DNA of 42,500 nt from positions 16,898,611 to 16,941,110 of the forward strand of contig NC_092576.1 in assembly GCF_037975245.1 (NCBI RefSeq), read 5' to 3'. Origin of the DNA: Apostichopus japonicus (lineage: Eukaryota > Echinodermata > Holothuroidea > Aspidochirotida > Stichopodidae). Every line of letters starts with the position of its first letter. The first letter of the stretch is position 1. Position numbers and translations under genes: made by a program. The notes beneath the pieces are model-generated. The model was not told the DNA's origin. It did not search any database and was given only the letters and a program-made list of their open reading frames with translations. Of the stretch, positions 12,829-24,840 are shown piece by piece.

Positions 12829-15338
12829 TGTGCGATGCAATTTTGAACCATTTCACAAAATATAAATCTTTGGGTATGTCTCATTCTCTCTGCCATAAAA
12901 TAAGGCAGTCAGAAAGTCACAACTCCACAAAAACAGATACACAAGCAAACGGAACACTACAGTAAAAGAAAGGCCCTGATAGATTCCATAAACGAGTTAC
13001 AAAAGTAAAAAATGTGAAAACGTTTCCCGTCTCAGTACAATATTCATCCCCACAATATTCTCTATATGTGTAAGTGTGCATCACTTAGCCCTGTGTGTAC
13101 AGTAGTAGTGGTGTGTCTTTGGTTCTGATTCAGAGAACTACAGTAAGTCACATAGGGCCTCAGTGTAGCAGTGTACAACAATTTTTTGTAACATGAGTTT
13201 TTTTTTCCCCTGCACCTATGGGATGAATCATGGCTGAAGGTAAACAATTGAGTATTCATTTTAGAATAACAACGCAATCATGGCTAAGTAATTTAGGCAT
13301 TTTGATATTAACGTTATGATGTGGGTAGTGTTAATAGTGCTGAAGTAATAGCTTGATCAAAAGTATTCCTCAAAGTCCCACAATGCCTTCACAGGGTGAC
13401 CTACTGTACAGTCACTTGAACACTTAGGAGTTTTTGCGAAAAGAGCAAATTCCTTGTCCAAAATTGCTAGGTTTGATCCAGTTTTACAGAGTCCCATAAC
13501 AAAAAAACACAGTCTGTGATATATCAATGGAAAAGTGTAAAGATTCAATGTAACATATTTGAAAGGATTAGAGTATGTTGAAAAACCACCAGCTATGCAT
13601 TTTAAGGAAATAACAGTACCTCATTGAACCTTGCATTGTGTTCACACTAATGAGTTATGAAATTGTTATCTGTGTCTTCATCATTAAAAGCTATTAATTA
13701 GGTTGATCAATGGTTTCACATATTAGTGCAATCACAGAGGTTAAATTTCAATCAGGTTATAATGCCAAGGGAATCCAGACCTACTTCATAAAAAATAAAA
13801 AAATTCATGGCTCCTATAAAAATCCTTCATGATAAAAACCAGCATACATACAGTATGTGCAACTAAAGTAGTTTCATATTGGGTATCATGTCCAAATAAA
13901 AGCTCTTGATTGTATTCAGTTTTCATACTTTTAAAAATGACCATCTGTGTGCAGTAATTTGGTGTTAGTAAGTAACATGAAAATGCACAAGACTAATGTT
14001 CAACAGGCACTAAATAGTTCTCATGTCCATAGCACAAACCAGGGAGTTGTTCCATTACAACTCCCTGCACGAACAGGCTATTATGATCAGAGTTGTTATG
14101 GAACAAATAAAACTCCCTTGTATGATGTTAGCACTGTACTGTGTGACAAAACACTTAAATACATACATGTGGTAACATGTTGCTATGATCCGATACTAGC
14201 TGGTTGGGTGTATAAATAGATCACCATTATGCAAACTGCACTGCACATGGTTTCCATTATGTAATAAGTTTCATTTTATGAATTTGTCAATTTGACATTT
14301 ATGCTACTGTATATGTGTAGGCTGCATGTACAACTTATTGTATCTTAATAATATACAGCAAAAAACTATTGAGAACTGTGATAAACAACATTTTCAAAGT
14401 GACAGTTGGGGATCTAAAAAGACCACTGAAAGCCTTCTGTAGCGATATAACATGATACTAAACATTATGTATCTCTGCAAGCTAGTGTACCCTGCTTTGA
14501 GATGTATGGTTTAAATAAGGTTTTCACAAGTTTGCCCTGTTGACCCAGCCACTGGCCTAGACATACCAATAAATAGATCTATCCATGCTTCAAATTGAGT
14601 TTTCACAATTTGACCATTTTTACCTTAAGTACCTTTGACCTTCATCAAAAACAATAGGCTTCTTGTACTTGTGATGCATCTATACATACATACTGTACCA
14701 ACTATGAGATCTGTCCAATAAAGCTTACTGTCATGAGAAACTGTGTTTACAAGCTAGGATCACAAACACAGTACTCCTACCAATGCACACGCACACATAT
14801 GCCATCGTGAGTGGAAAGTTTCAACATCATTGAAACCAAACATTAAAAATGAACTCAGTCATAATGCCAAAGTCTGTGTACACGAGTAGTCCTGAGCTTA
14901 AACCCCAAATGATACGTTGAGGGACTAAATGTACCGGTATACATAGTCTAGGGTGCATGCAATTTTTAAGTAAATGAACTGCATGCGAGATGAGGCATTG
15001 AACCATGCATGAATACTCAGTCAATCTCTTGAAGTGATTGCATGATAAATTCCTGGGTACAACTTACATACCAAATAATAGATCAATATTCAAACTTAGT
15101 AGTGTGGCATTTTTCTCAATTGTTGCATATGCGGTTTCCATGAAAAAAAGTGATAGCTAAATTAACTAAACTGACATGAATATTGGACAACATGTACACT
15201 AAGTATTGACATCAAATAGGGAACTGCACTGTCAAGACTTCCACTTGCAATTTATGAAACAATTATCTGGACTTATTTATGTTCATTCTCTTGTCAGAAA
15301 AGATGGCTTAAATTTGGCACAATTTGAGGAATGCATGA
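12829..15338. other. Non-coding stretch
   Basis: AT-rich, with short open frames only and none recognised. No transposon ends or RNA genes seen. Confidence 0.5.
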
Positions 15339-16267
15339 ATGCAGAATGAGAACACCACAGCAGATATGCTCCACTTTATTGCAAGAAGTACAGGGCTGCA
15401 ATTTCAAGGTCGACACAGGATATCAAAATACTGTAACTTTGAGCTGCTGGTTCATGCTGACCATGGGATGCAGCGAGAAATGGCTTATATGGAAATAAGG
15501 AGCTCCCACAAGCATATATTGCAAACATCCCCAGTTGTCTTTAATATTCAGTAAGTATTGACTGTGAGATATATTTTAAATCCCTATGACCTGAAGTTAG
15601 TTTTCTAAAGCCTTACCTTTAATATCCTCTAAGTCTGATCAACACACACTATACATAATATAAATTTACTGTACTAAGTTTCAACACGAACAAAGATGAT
15701 GAAAATTTGCTGTTTATTTTCAAAAACTGTAAACGATCTAAGGCAACGGCTAACAAATTAATGTAAGAAAGACTTTCCACTTCCCACCAAGTCCACTGCC
15801 AAACCTTTTGTTTTACTTTGCTACTTCCACCATCATAGCATGTTATCAGAATTGAAATGACTCTATGTGTAGTCTTTGAAAACTAAATGTACTGTAAATC
15901 TGCCATCTGGCAGGCTGGAATGAATTGTAGGTAGGATTGTGAAGCAAAGACTTCAGGTGTTAACACACCATCACATTTTAACCTTGATTATGATGTGTTT
16001 ATTTGTACCTTTTGCAACAATGTCAATATCAAAATGTGAGGCTTTAAAAAATATTTACATGGAATTTACTTCAGTGAAACTTTGACATATGATTGAAATG
16101 TTGTTTTGGTTTGTTGTAGGTTAACAAGAGCTGGTGGAATTTCTCCACAAGAGAAGGAAGTACTGTCATCAATAAAATCTGCAGACAGAAGAATATTTTT
16201 ACTGAAGATCAAAATTTTCAGTGAAAGGAAAGGCTTTCGATTAAAATCGGACAAACAACTTCTGTAG
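15339..16267 (+). CDS. Possible two-exon gene or gene fragment, product unknown
   Basis: Exon A (15339-15550) starts with ATG right after an in-frame stop and ends at a strong donor, CA|GTAAGTATTG. Exon B (16120-16267) follows a good acceptor (TTTGTTGTAG) and ends with TAG. The phases agree: CA from exon A plus G from exon B make Gln, giving 119 residues without a break. Exon B is Lys/Arg-rich (SADRRIFLLKIKIFSERKG). AATAAA occurs at about 16562. I recognise no domain. The real first exon may lie further upstream. A matching phase arises by chance one time in three, and a longer minus-strand frame overlaps exon B, so this is only a candidate. Confidence 0.3.
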
Positions 16268-16599
16268 ATACAATGAGGACTAGGTTTATATGTCATTGCT
16301 TGGAGCCAGGTACGGTGCATTCTATGAGTTTGAATTTTTCTTTTTAGTTTCTGGACAGGTATATGACATGCAGCATACAAATTAAAATTTGTTAATGAAT
16401 TTTCTTCCTTCACAGCATCATAAAATTCAGTATTAATAATCCATTTATACAAATTCTTATGTTGCTGTATTTGAGAATAATTTTCGTTAGTAAAACAAAG
16501 ATTTTAATCATATTCATTGCATTAACTATTATTCATGTAACTCCCTTACTTCGCTGTATCAAATAAAACATTGTTTCACCAATCCATTATTCCAGTTGT

Positions 16600-17269
16600 T
16601 ATACTGCTGGGAGGGGAGACACCAAGGTCTTTTAATACTTCAGTTACCCAATTAATGCTAACTAGATGCTCAACAATGCTTCCCACAATGGGGATTTTGG
16701 GTCTAGCAAACCTTGAGTCTAGTGGACCCTCAATGTAATGGGCATCCTCCCCCCCCCCCCCATGTTGGTACTGCATGTGGTATACTTTTGTTAGTGAAAC
16801 TAAGAGTTTCATCCTAGTCATTACATTGAGGGATGCTCTTTATTAAACTCCCTTACTTCACTGCAGCGTATTGGTAATCAACTATTCTAGTTGTAATGTT
16901 GCTAGTACTGTATTTGAGAATCCTTTTGTTAGTGAAACGAAGAGTTTAATGCTATCCATTACATTTAGGAGTACTCTCTAAGTGTCTACCTTCACAACAT
17001 CATATAATAAATTATTAACAATCCATTATCTCTTTATATTTATGACAGAGCTGTAGTCGAGTCCAATTAGCCAGAGTCCGAGTCCATCTGGTCTGAGCCA
17101 AATACAAGACCCCTCAATTCCGAGCCGACTCCAGATACCAAAGATCACCTTCGGTAAAAATTCTTGAACTGTTATGATAATTATGCACCCAGGAGGAAAT
17201 TTACCTCATGCTATAATTTTTTCGGACCAGATAAGTGGCAGCAAGCTCTTCCTGGTTCATAAATGTTAT
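16600..17269 (+). repeat. Duplicated block, copy 1
   Basis: Two segments in order: 16600-16740 (GGGAGGGGAG ... TAGTGGACCCTCAATG) and 16740-17269 (GGTACTGCATGTGGTAT ... CTTCCTGGTTCATAAATG). Both recur in the same order in copy 2. No coding sequence recognised. Confidence 0.85.
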
Positions 17270-17455
17270 AAAACTACTGGGAGGGGAGTCACCAAGGTCC
17301 TTCAATACTTTCAGTTACCCAATAAATGCTAACTAGACGCTCAATAATGCTTCCCACAATGGGGGTGTTGGGTCTAGCAAACCTTAAGTCTAGTGGACCC
17401 TCAATATTTAGGTGCGTATCCACGGGGGGGCGTTGGGGGCGCGCGCCCCCCGGGT

Positions 17456-17575
17456 AAGAAAAAGAGGAGAGAAAAAAAAAGAGAAGAAAAAGGGAAAAAA
17501 GAGGGGAAAAAGAGGAGGAGGAGAGGAAGGAAGAAAAGAAAAAAAGAAAGAGAGAAGAAGGAGAAAAGGAGGGAG
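17456..17575 (+). repeat. Uninterrupted polypurine tract, 120 bp
   Basis: Only A and G from 17456 to 17575. Such tracts can form intramolecular triplexes and are prone to expansion. Confidence 0.95.
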
Positions 17576-17944
17576 TAGAAGATAAACGCGAAGACACCGG
17601 GAAGAGAAAGAGGAACAGTGACCTCATTACAGCGCTGAAGGGTAGCCAGTGACGGATCAATGATTTCGTAAAAGTGTGCCTAACCCTACCCTTTACACCG
17701 ACAACTCCATTTTTTTGACGTTTCCATTTCCTCTCTCACTAATGATCTATATATATACTATGTATGGTCTATCATAACGCGTATGTAGAATTGTGCTATG
17801 AAACCAACTGTGGCTGGTCTCGAACTCGACCGTGTCGTCGGGGAACATGACGCATTTTGGGATGGGGGCGACCGCCCCCCCCCCATTCAGCATTTTTTTT
17901 AAATGATATCGCTAAGTAATTTCAAAATAGAAAGTGCTTAGATG

Positions 17945-18135
17945 CAACTTACAAGGCCTGGGAAGTGTTATTTCCAGCGATCTGGGAGACATTTTCGGCC
18001 AAAATTTGCTTGTACGCTTCGCGCTAACAAATGGTCCTGGGTAGTGCCGTTTCCAGCGATCTGGGAGGCATTATCGGCCAAAATTTTCTTGTACGCTTCG
18101 CGCCAACCTATGGTGGCGCTACGCTTAGATAATTT
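17945..18135 (+). repeat. Two tandem copies of a ~85-bp module
   Basis: Each copy has CCAGCGATCTGGGAG, a GGCCAAAATTT word and TTGTACGCTTCGCGC. Related modules lie at 18750-18850, 19463-19555, 23375-23480, and reversed at 23830-23930 and 25915-26010. Confidence 0.85.
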
Positions 18136-18529
18136 GCCTACAGGCTTCGCCCCTCCCTTGGCAAATTCCTCGCTACACGCCTGTTCGAATTTGTAACGCA
18201 AACAGCAGATATCACATCATATCAGTGAGCATGAAAATGGCGTTCCAGGATGAAAATCCTCAAAACTGTCCGACTTGCCTGAAAAAATAACCAAAAATTT
18301 TCAACGTGTCAATGTCAATATCATATAAGCAAGCATCGGTTATTACATCGCATGCCATTATGTACCGTACGGTCCGTTAAAATTGCGCAGTATACCGCGG
18401 GATGCTAATGTAAACAACGACATGTCTCATGTAGATGTATAAAAAGCATGGAGGTCCAATTATGTCAAAAGTTTCTTTTACATTAGTAATGGCGAATTAG
18501 GGGTTGCACCCCCGCCGCGCAGTGGCGGA

Positions 18530-18913
18530 GCGTCCATACGGTCAGGGGGCGGATGCGCCCCCTGGGCGGATGCGCCCCCTGACGGACTCAAATGGACTGC
18601 TGGCGCTTTTTTCAGCTCTTTACCACTTTTTACTTATTCTAGATTATTGACTTTTTTATTGCGCTCTCATCTACTTATTGACATTTGTCACATTTTGTTG
18701 GTGTAATTTGGCGATGACACCTTATTCTTCGTTTATCTGCAAATTATCCAGGCCCTGAAAGGGTCATTTCCGGCGATCTAGGGAGTATCTTTACTCAAAA
18801 TTTGTCTGTGCGCTACGCGCCAACCAGTGGTGGCGCTCCGCTTAGATAGTGTCGAAAGCGCCCTTACAGACCATTCTCGCCCCTCCTGACCAATGCCCCT
18901 AGCTCCGCCACTG
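18530..18913 (-). mobile_element. hAT-like MITE with 8-bp target duplication (nested)
   Basis: Starts CAGTGGCGGAGCG and ends AGCTCCGCCACTG, an inverted pair. CCGCCGCG flanks it exactly (18522-18529 and 18914-18921). Eight-base duplications and CAG-type ends are typical of the hAT superfamily. It is the same family as 23769-24144 and 25856-26180 but in the opposite orientation. No coding capacity, so it was moved by a transposase from elsewhere. Confidence 0.85.
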
Positions 18914-20110
18914 CCGCCGCGCCTCCTACGCCTATGTGTGTAGTGTTCGGTTTCGGAAATATCTGATATTTTTTCATTTCCTTCAACCAAGTTTTATAAT
19001 AGCCGTTATAAGAGGTTTAATATTTGTACACCAATAAATTAACTGTGTCTGAATTTTCGAAAATTTCTGACCAACATTCTGCATCACACTTCCCTCTACT
19101 CGTGCAATTTTGACCGGTCTGTTAGGGGTTGAAGGTAGTTTTTCTATATTGGTTGTCCATAGATGAAATTTTGTACAACATTATGGGTATGTTTTGAAGT
19201 GAGTTTATTCACGAGAAATGTGAATTTTCAAATTCTGAACAACTTTGGGGCTTAAAACCTTGAAAAGTGGGGCTGACGGGTATTGTGGGACGCGACGTAG
19301 GATCACCTACAAAAGCAAAGACCCACAGGACATGCGATCAGGTCGAACATGACGTGTGCCGGGTTGACAATCTTCAAAAAGGTTATGGATGGAAAAAAAA
19401 AACTATTAGGAAATACTTGGTTCTCAGGCCAAAAGTGTACACCTGGTTGGTCATTTCAAGCCCGAGAAGTGCCGTTTCCGGTGATCTGGGGGGTATCAAA
19501 ACCAGAAATTTTCTTTTACGCTGCGCGCCAACCGATGGTGGCGCTCCGCTTAGATAGTAATTCGCGCCCCCCGGGTTAGAAAATCCTGGATACGCGCCTG
19601 ATATTATGGGCATCCCTCTTGTTGGTACTGCATGTGGTATCCTTTTGTTAGTGAAACTAAGAGTTTTATCCTAGTCATTACATTGAGGGATGCTCTTTAT
19701 TAAACTCCCTTTCTTCACTGCATCGTATTGGTGATCCATTATTTCAGCTGTAATGTTGCTAGTACTGTATTTGAGAATCCTTTTGTTAGTGAAACGAAGA
19801 GTTTAATGCTATCCATTACATTTAGGAGTTAACTTTCTAAGTCCCTACCTTCTCAACATCATATAATAAATTATTAACAATCCATTATCTTTTTATATTT
19901 ATGGCAGAGCTGTAGTCGAGTCCACTTGGTATGAGCCAAATCCAAGACCCTTCAAGTCTGAGCCGACTCCAGATATTCAAATATGATCACCTTTGGTAAA
20001 AATTCTTGACCTGTTATGACAATTATGCACCCAGGAGGAAATTTACCTCATGCTATAATTTTTTCGGACCAGATAAGTGGCAGCAAGCTTTTCCTGGTTC
20101 ATAAATGTTC

Positions 20111-23011
20111 AGCCCGGCGCTCAACTTTCAAACCATGCAGGGAGAGGCAAAATCATATTCAAACCACGACCACCGCCAGGTTAAAACGGGCTTGTGAGAA
20201 CCCTGCTCTACTAAAAGTGATATTCTAGTTACATTTAGGATTGCTCATTAAGATTTTCAAATCATCATCATTGTCATGGTTGCTACTTTTTCTGATGTCA
20301 TCATCATTTGTGAATTATTGTTATTGTTGCCATGTTACATTTGCCAGTATCAATTTTGCTTCTCTCAAAATTGCAGAGTAGAAGGAAGAAATGTTAGCTA
20401 ATAGTTATTATACCATATGTTCTTGGTCTCTAAATTGTTTACGCTGAGGTCAGTATGAAGAGAAGTGTTTATAATAGTTTTCCTTTCTGATAAAGTATTT
20501 TCTGAATCATTTCATTAATTTTATATTTAAAATGGAATTTTCAGTAGGTGTTGGCTTCATTGAGGGTCAAAGGCTACTCAAGGTCAGTAGAGTAACATAG
20601 AGCATCTAACTCAACAAGGAAAAGTTGGTAGTCATATGTAGTGCATATAGGTTTCTGACATTGAGTACTATTCTATAAATTTGTACAGTATAGCAGAAGC
20701 CCATGTGAGATAACTAGATATCTGAAACTGAAAGCCATGTTAACATGATAGTTCAATATTGGAATGATGAATGGAAGTTTGTGTGCAGGTGTATCATGTG
20801 CTGAGTGCTCTTAGCCAAGTCAAAGGTTATTTGAGGCCAATATAGGTAAAATCTGAAAACCTTCATGATCCCATACTATCTAGTATCTGACTAGTAGCTG
20901 CTTTAATAGCTGAATCTTAGGGCAATTAATATATTTATCAGAACAAGTAATGTACTGTACCTCAAAAGACTTCTTAAGCTCTTTTGAGCCCCATTCAATA
21001 TTTCAGTGTATTAACTTCATCATTCTTTTAACAAATTTACTCCAAATTGCTAGTTTCATGTTCTGGCAATGAACCTTTGTCATATCATGTTGCATGAGTG
21101 CTGCAACTGGTTTACAAGCTTGCAAAAGTCTTAAAAGGAGGATAGGGTGTTGGGATAAATAGTTCAAAATAATATTAACAAAATTGTACCATATTTTGCT
21201 TTTCTTTTTTCCCATATGTTGCCACTGCTTGAATAAGACTAGTTGATAGGACTTTTTGTGAGCTCCACCTTTGACAACAAGGTACAGTAGACTTCAACTG
21301 CATCTTGTTGGCAACATCCTAGGAAAGTTTCAATAAACACAGATGTTTCTATAAAATGAGGAATCTGATGAACATTCCAATACTGCGAGTCTTTATTGGA
21401 CATTTCAGCAGGAGGCAATAACCAATTCTGATATCGTTACATACTGTAGGTCCTTCATAAAATGCTACTTAAAGAACTGTATTACTTCCTTGGGAAGGTG
21501 AATTTTATTGTCAAATACAACATCAAGTACAACCTGTCCAACTCCCCCCCCCCCCACACCTCCATTTATCCCGAGTAGTTTACAGAAACTGGGACAGAAC
21601 ATTTTTTGTGGGAAACAAGGTTAAATAATGTTGTTTGAGGTATTGAGCATTTATCTATATGTCCCTTTCGAATCTAGATAGGAGGAAGTAGCAAACAATG
21701 CAAGGAAAACATGAAGTTCAAGTGGATGCTTTAATTGTTTTTACCCAAAACATTGCTATATTCATTGATAAATATAATCCACTTCAAATTCAGTACCGTT
21801 ATACAACATGCAAAAGAGTTATGATATTGATGTACTTTATGAATTTAGACCATTGCAGGTGAACAAGTTTAACATTGGTTTTTAATTTGACTCTATGTAG
21901 AAAACAGCGGTTACATAATGAACCTCAGATACAATGTCGTGTAAATACATATTACTGCTAGGAGCTGTTTAACAAACAGTGAAAGAAAAATTTATTACTT
22001 GACTATCAAGAGATTCGCAGAACTCCTCTCCTTCAACAATATTTACAGTGGTGCAGACTTCAAAGCAGTGCAAGGGCAACAACTGCCTATCTCTTTAAGA
22101 AATTTCCAAGTGCTTTCATTTCTTTTGAACATTTGCATATGTTCAAAAGAAAAATGACAAATTAAAAGATGTGGTCTTTTCAACATGTTACCACATCTCC
22201 CCCACCCCCTCTCTCCCCCATCAAAAAAGTATTGCATGTAAAGCAGTAACCCTTTTTGTACATGTGCAATATATGGGGCAGAGCCTTATTCATGACTTGA
22301 CCGAGCCCTTTATCCATTTGAATAGCACAAGTTATGTCAGTGGTATTCACATCAATGCCTCATAGAAAATGTGCCTCATGGTAAATTTTCTAGCTGATAG
22401 CATGAATGTGAATGAGCTGAAGTTGTAGAAGTTGCTTTGTTTATATATTTCTGAAAGTAACATGAAATTTCATATTGATTTTAATGAAAATATTTGCATT
22501 TATCAGTAATAAACAGAAAGAAGACATAATGATTTCTGCTATAGTGTCTTATCTCTGCCTCTTATGTTAAAATTGTGTTCATTGGTTGGTCCTTGTACTT
22601 CGAACATATTGCTCCCTAACTCAGCAAACCCATATTCGATCTGAAGATGCTAATTTAGACAGCTTACTGTTCTAGCAAGTTCTCGACCAATTATATTGAT
22701 GAATTTGCATCTGGATGAATTTGCACTGGATGAATTTGAATCATGCCAACTATGTAAGGAGCCATTTCTTTAAACCTTGCAAGACTGGTCTATAGAGTTT
22801 CAGCTAATTTAATACAAGCCGATCGATGAAGAATTCAAATACTGTGTAATCCTATCCTACTTCAAAGGTGTACGTGGTCGAAAGGTTTCCTAGTAAAATT
22901 ACTGGTCCTTTCAGATCTGCAACTTCATCTTGAGAACTTCTTTTTGGTCACATAGTAGCTTGAAACAATTGAAAGTTGGAGACAGTACTTTGAAGATATG
23001 TGCTTCGGCAC
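20111..23011. other. Intergenic stretch, no gene recognised
   Basis: AT-rich with small C-rich tracts (about 21546-21556, 22199-22219). Only short open frames. A 14-bp hairpin is listed separately. Confidence 0.5.
22119..22152. repeat. 14-bp inverted repeat around an octamer motif
   Basis: TTTCTTTTGAACAT (22119-22132) and its exact complement (22139-22152) enclose TTGCAT. The centre contains ATTTGCAT, the reverse complement of the POU/octamer site ATGCAAAT. Confidence 0.8.
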
Positions 23012-23019
23012 CATGTACC

Positions 23020-23570
23020 CAGTGGCGTAGCCACGGGGGGGGGGGGGTGGGGGCGACAGCCCCATGAAAGCTTGTCGCCCGCCCACTGGGATTTTGGGTG
23101 TCAAAAAAATTACATGTGCGAAAAATATATCATTCATTGGTCTGCATGGTATCGAATCTCCATGATGACCACTCATGAACGACCCTTCGACCGCGGACCG
23201 GCAGTAGGCGATAGTTGCTGAAAAACCTGACGTGACATAGCGCATAGGCCGAGATATGTCATGATATTTCAAAGCAACTTACCAGATTGTCTTTTTTCTT
23301 CTATTTCTCTAAACTATTTGATGACCATATCAAGACATGGGGATCTCAAAATAAAGGATGTTGTGAAACTTTAGAGCAGCTTACAAGGCCTGGGAAGTGT
23401 TATTTCCAACGATCTAGGAGGTCTTTATAGCTGAAAATTTCCCGTGCGCTGAGCGCCAACCCATGGTGGCACTCCACTCAGGTAGTAACAAGACGCCCTC
23501 CCAGGAATTGGTCAAGCCCCCCCCCCAAGCGCCCACCCCCTCCACTGGAACAATCCTGGCTACTTCACTG
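23020..23570 (+). mobile_element. hAT-like element with 8-bp target duplication
   Basis: Left end CAGTGGCGTAGCCACGG; right end CCTGGCTACTTCACTG, an imperfect inverted repeat. CATGTACC is duplicated exactly (23012-23019 and 23571-23578). It carries the CGATCTAGGAGG ... GCGCCAACCCATGGTGG module shared with the other elements. C/G runs lie inside both ends. Non-coding, 551 bp. Confidence 0.85.
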
Positions 23571-23768
23571 CATGTACCACAGGTTTATCTGATATCAAAC
23601 TGAAAGCGGCTTTCCACAAGAATAAAGAAAGCATATCTACATTTTTGTGTAACACCTACACAACTCAATCCCCACGCAAAGAAGACTACCTACGTATAGT
23701 TTTCATTGAGGATTCCAATAATTCCTGCAATTTCCTACCAATAACATATGGAAAGTCACTCCTGTTAT

Positions 23769-24144
23769 CGTGGCGGAGCTAGGGTATTGGTAAGAGGGGG
23801 TGAGAATGGTCTGTATGGGCGCTTTCGACTTTATCGAAGCGGAGCGCCACCACAGGTTGGCGCAGAGCGTACAGAAATCTTTTGAGTAAAGATACTCCCT
23901 ATATGGCCGGAAATGACCCTTTCCGGGCCTTGCTAATTTGCAGATAAACGAAGAATAAATAGGTGTCATCGCCAAAGAAATGTGACAAATGTCAATAGGT
24001 AGATGAGAGCGCCATAAAAAAGTCAATAATCGCGAATAAGTAAAAAAAGTGATAAATAGCTGAAAAGGGCGCCAGCAATCCATATGAGTCCGTTGGGGGG
24101 GGGGGGGGCATCCGCCCCCTGACTGTATTGATGCTCCGCCACTG
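23769..24144 (+). mobile_element. hAT-like MITE, left arm of composite
   Basis: Starts CGTGGCGGAGC, the expected CAGTGG with A lost, and ends GCTCCGCCACTG. Closely matches 25856-26180 in the same orientation. Left flank CCTGTTAT, right flank TTGGGAGC: its own flanks do not match each other but match those of the other arm. Confidence 0.85.
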
Positions 24145-24840
24145 TTGGGAGCTCAGTGTAGGAAGAGAAGGGGGGAGAGGGACGGTATTTTTTAACGGTT
24201 TGGGTGAGCGTCTGCAATGATTCGTAATGACATGTTATCGCAAGCGTTCAACATGCTCAAATAAAAAGAATGAATGAGAAGGAATTCATATCACTTTTCA
24301 ATCATTTTTTGAAACAAATTGAGCGAATTGATCGCTAGTAATCTTGAAATTGGTTTTATCACGGTCATTGTCATGTTTCTCATATGTACCTTTCACATAT
24401 AAAAGAATTCTGTACGTAATGTTATCAGAAATACTTTTAAAATGACACCAAAGAGATTAAAAATTCTTTTCGAACTTGTTAATAATATTGTCTTTTAAGA
24501 GACACCGTAGACACGTTGCTCGGTTGGGTTTACTGCAATAGTGGCAAATGGAGACCAATATCCGCACTTAGTGGACCTAATGTTATAGTCGTGCATTGAC
24601 CTTGAACAGAGGGGCCTACCGTGAAAACGTACGGAAAATTCATCCTTTTATATCTCAGCGAGACAATTCTACTGGATACAATAATACGACTCAAAAGTCC
24701 TTAGATGTGGTCATCATAACAATCACAATAAAAGATATGTATGAAAAGCAGGTTAAAGATATGATGGAAACTCAAATGTGGACCAAAAAACGATGTCCCT
24801 ACGGATGCCGTTTAGTGACATTTACATAATTTGTGTGTAG

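Larger units (their letters stand above)
17409..19600. mobile_element. DNA transposon, non-autonomous, 2.2 kb
   Basis: The left end TAGGTGCGTATCCACGG and the reverse complement of the right end CAGGCGCGTATCCAGG are similar, followed on both sides by C/G runs. ATATT flanks it (17404-17408 and 19601-19605), and collapsing the two restores the length of the undisturbed copy at 16735. Inside are a polypurine tract, two tandem modules at about 17950-18130 shared with other elements here, and a nested MITE (18530-18913). No transposase is readable. It is related to the CAGTGGCG elements of the window by ends and modules, though the apparent duplication is 5 bp rather than 8. Confidence 0.65.
17273..20110 (+). 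repeat. Duplicated block, copy 2, split by a 2.2-kb insertion
   Basis: 17273-17408 matches 16600-16740, and 19601-20110 matches 16735-17269. Removing 17409-19605 restores an uninterrupted block of the same length across the junction, so the middle is a later insertion. Confidence 0.85.

Noticed and set aside
16066-16452. 128-codon minus-strand frame
   Set aside because: No motif; overlaps the better-supported exon B on +, and this length is within chance expectation for the window.
17289-17660. 123-codon Ser/Phe/Leu-rich minus frame
   Set aside because: It is the complement of the polypurine tract, so the hydrophobic look is compositional.
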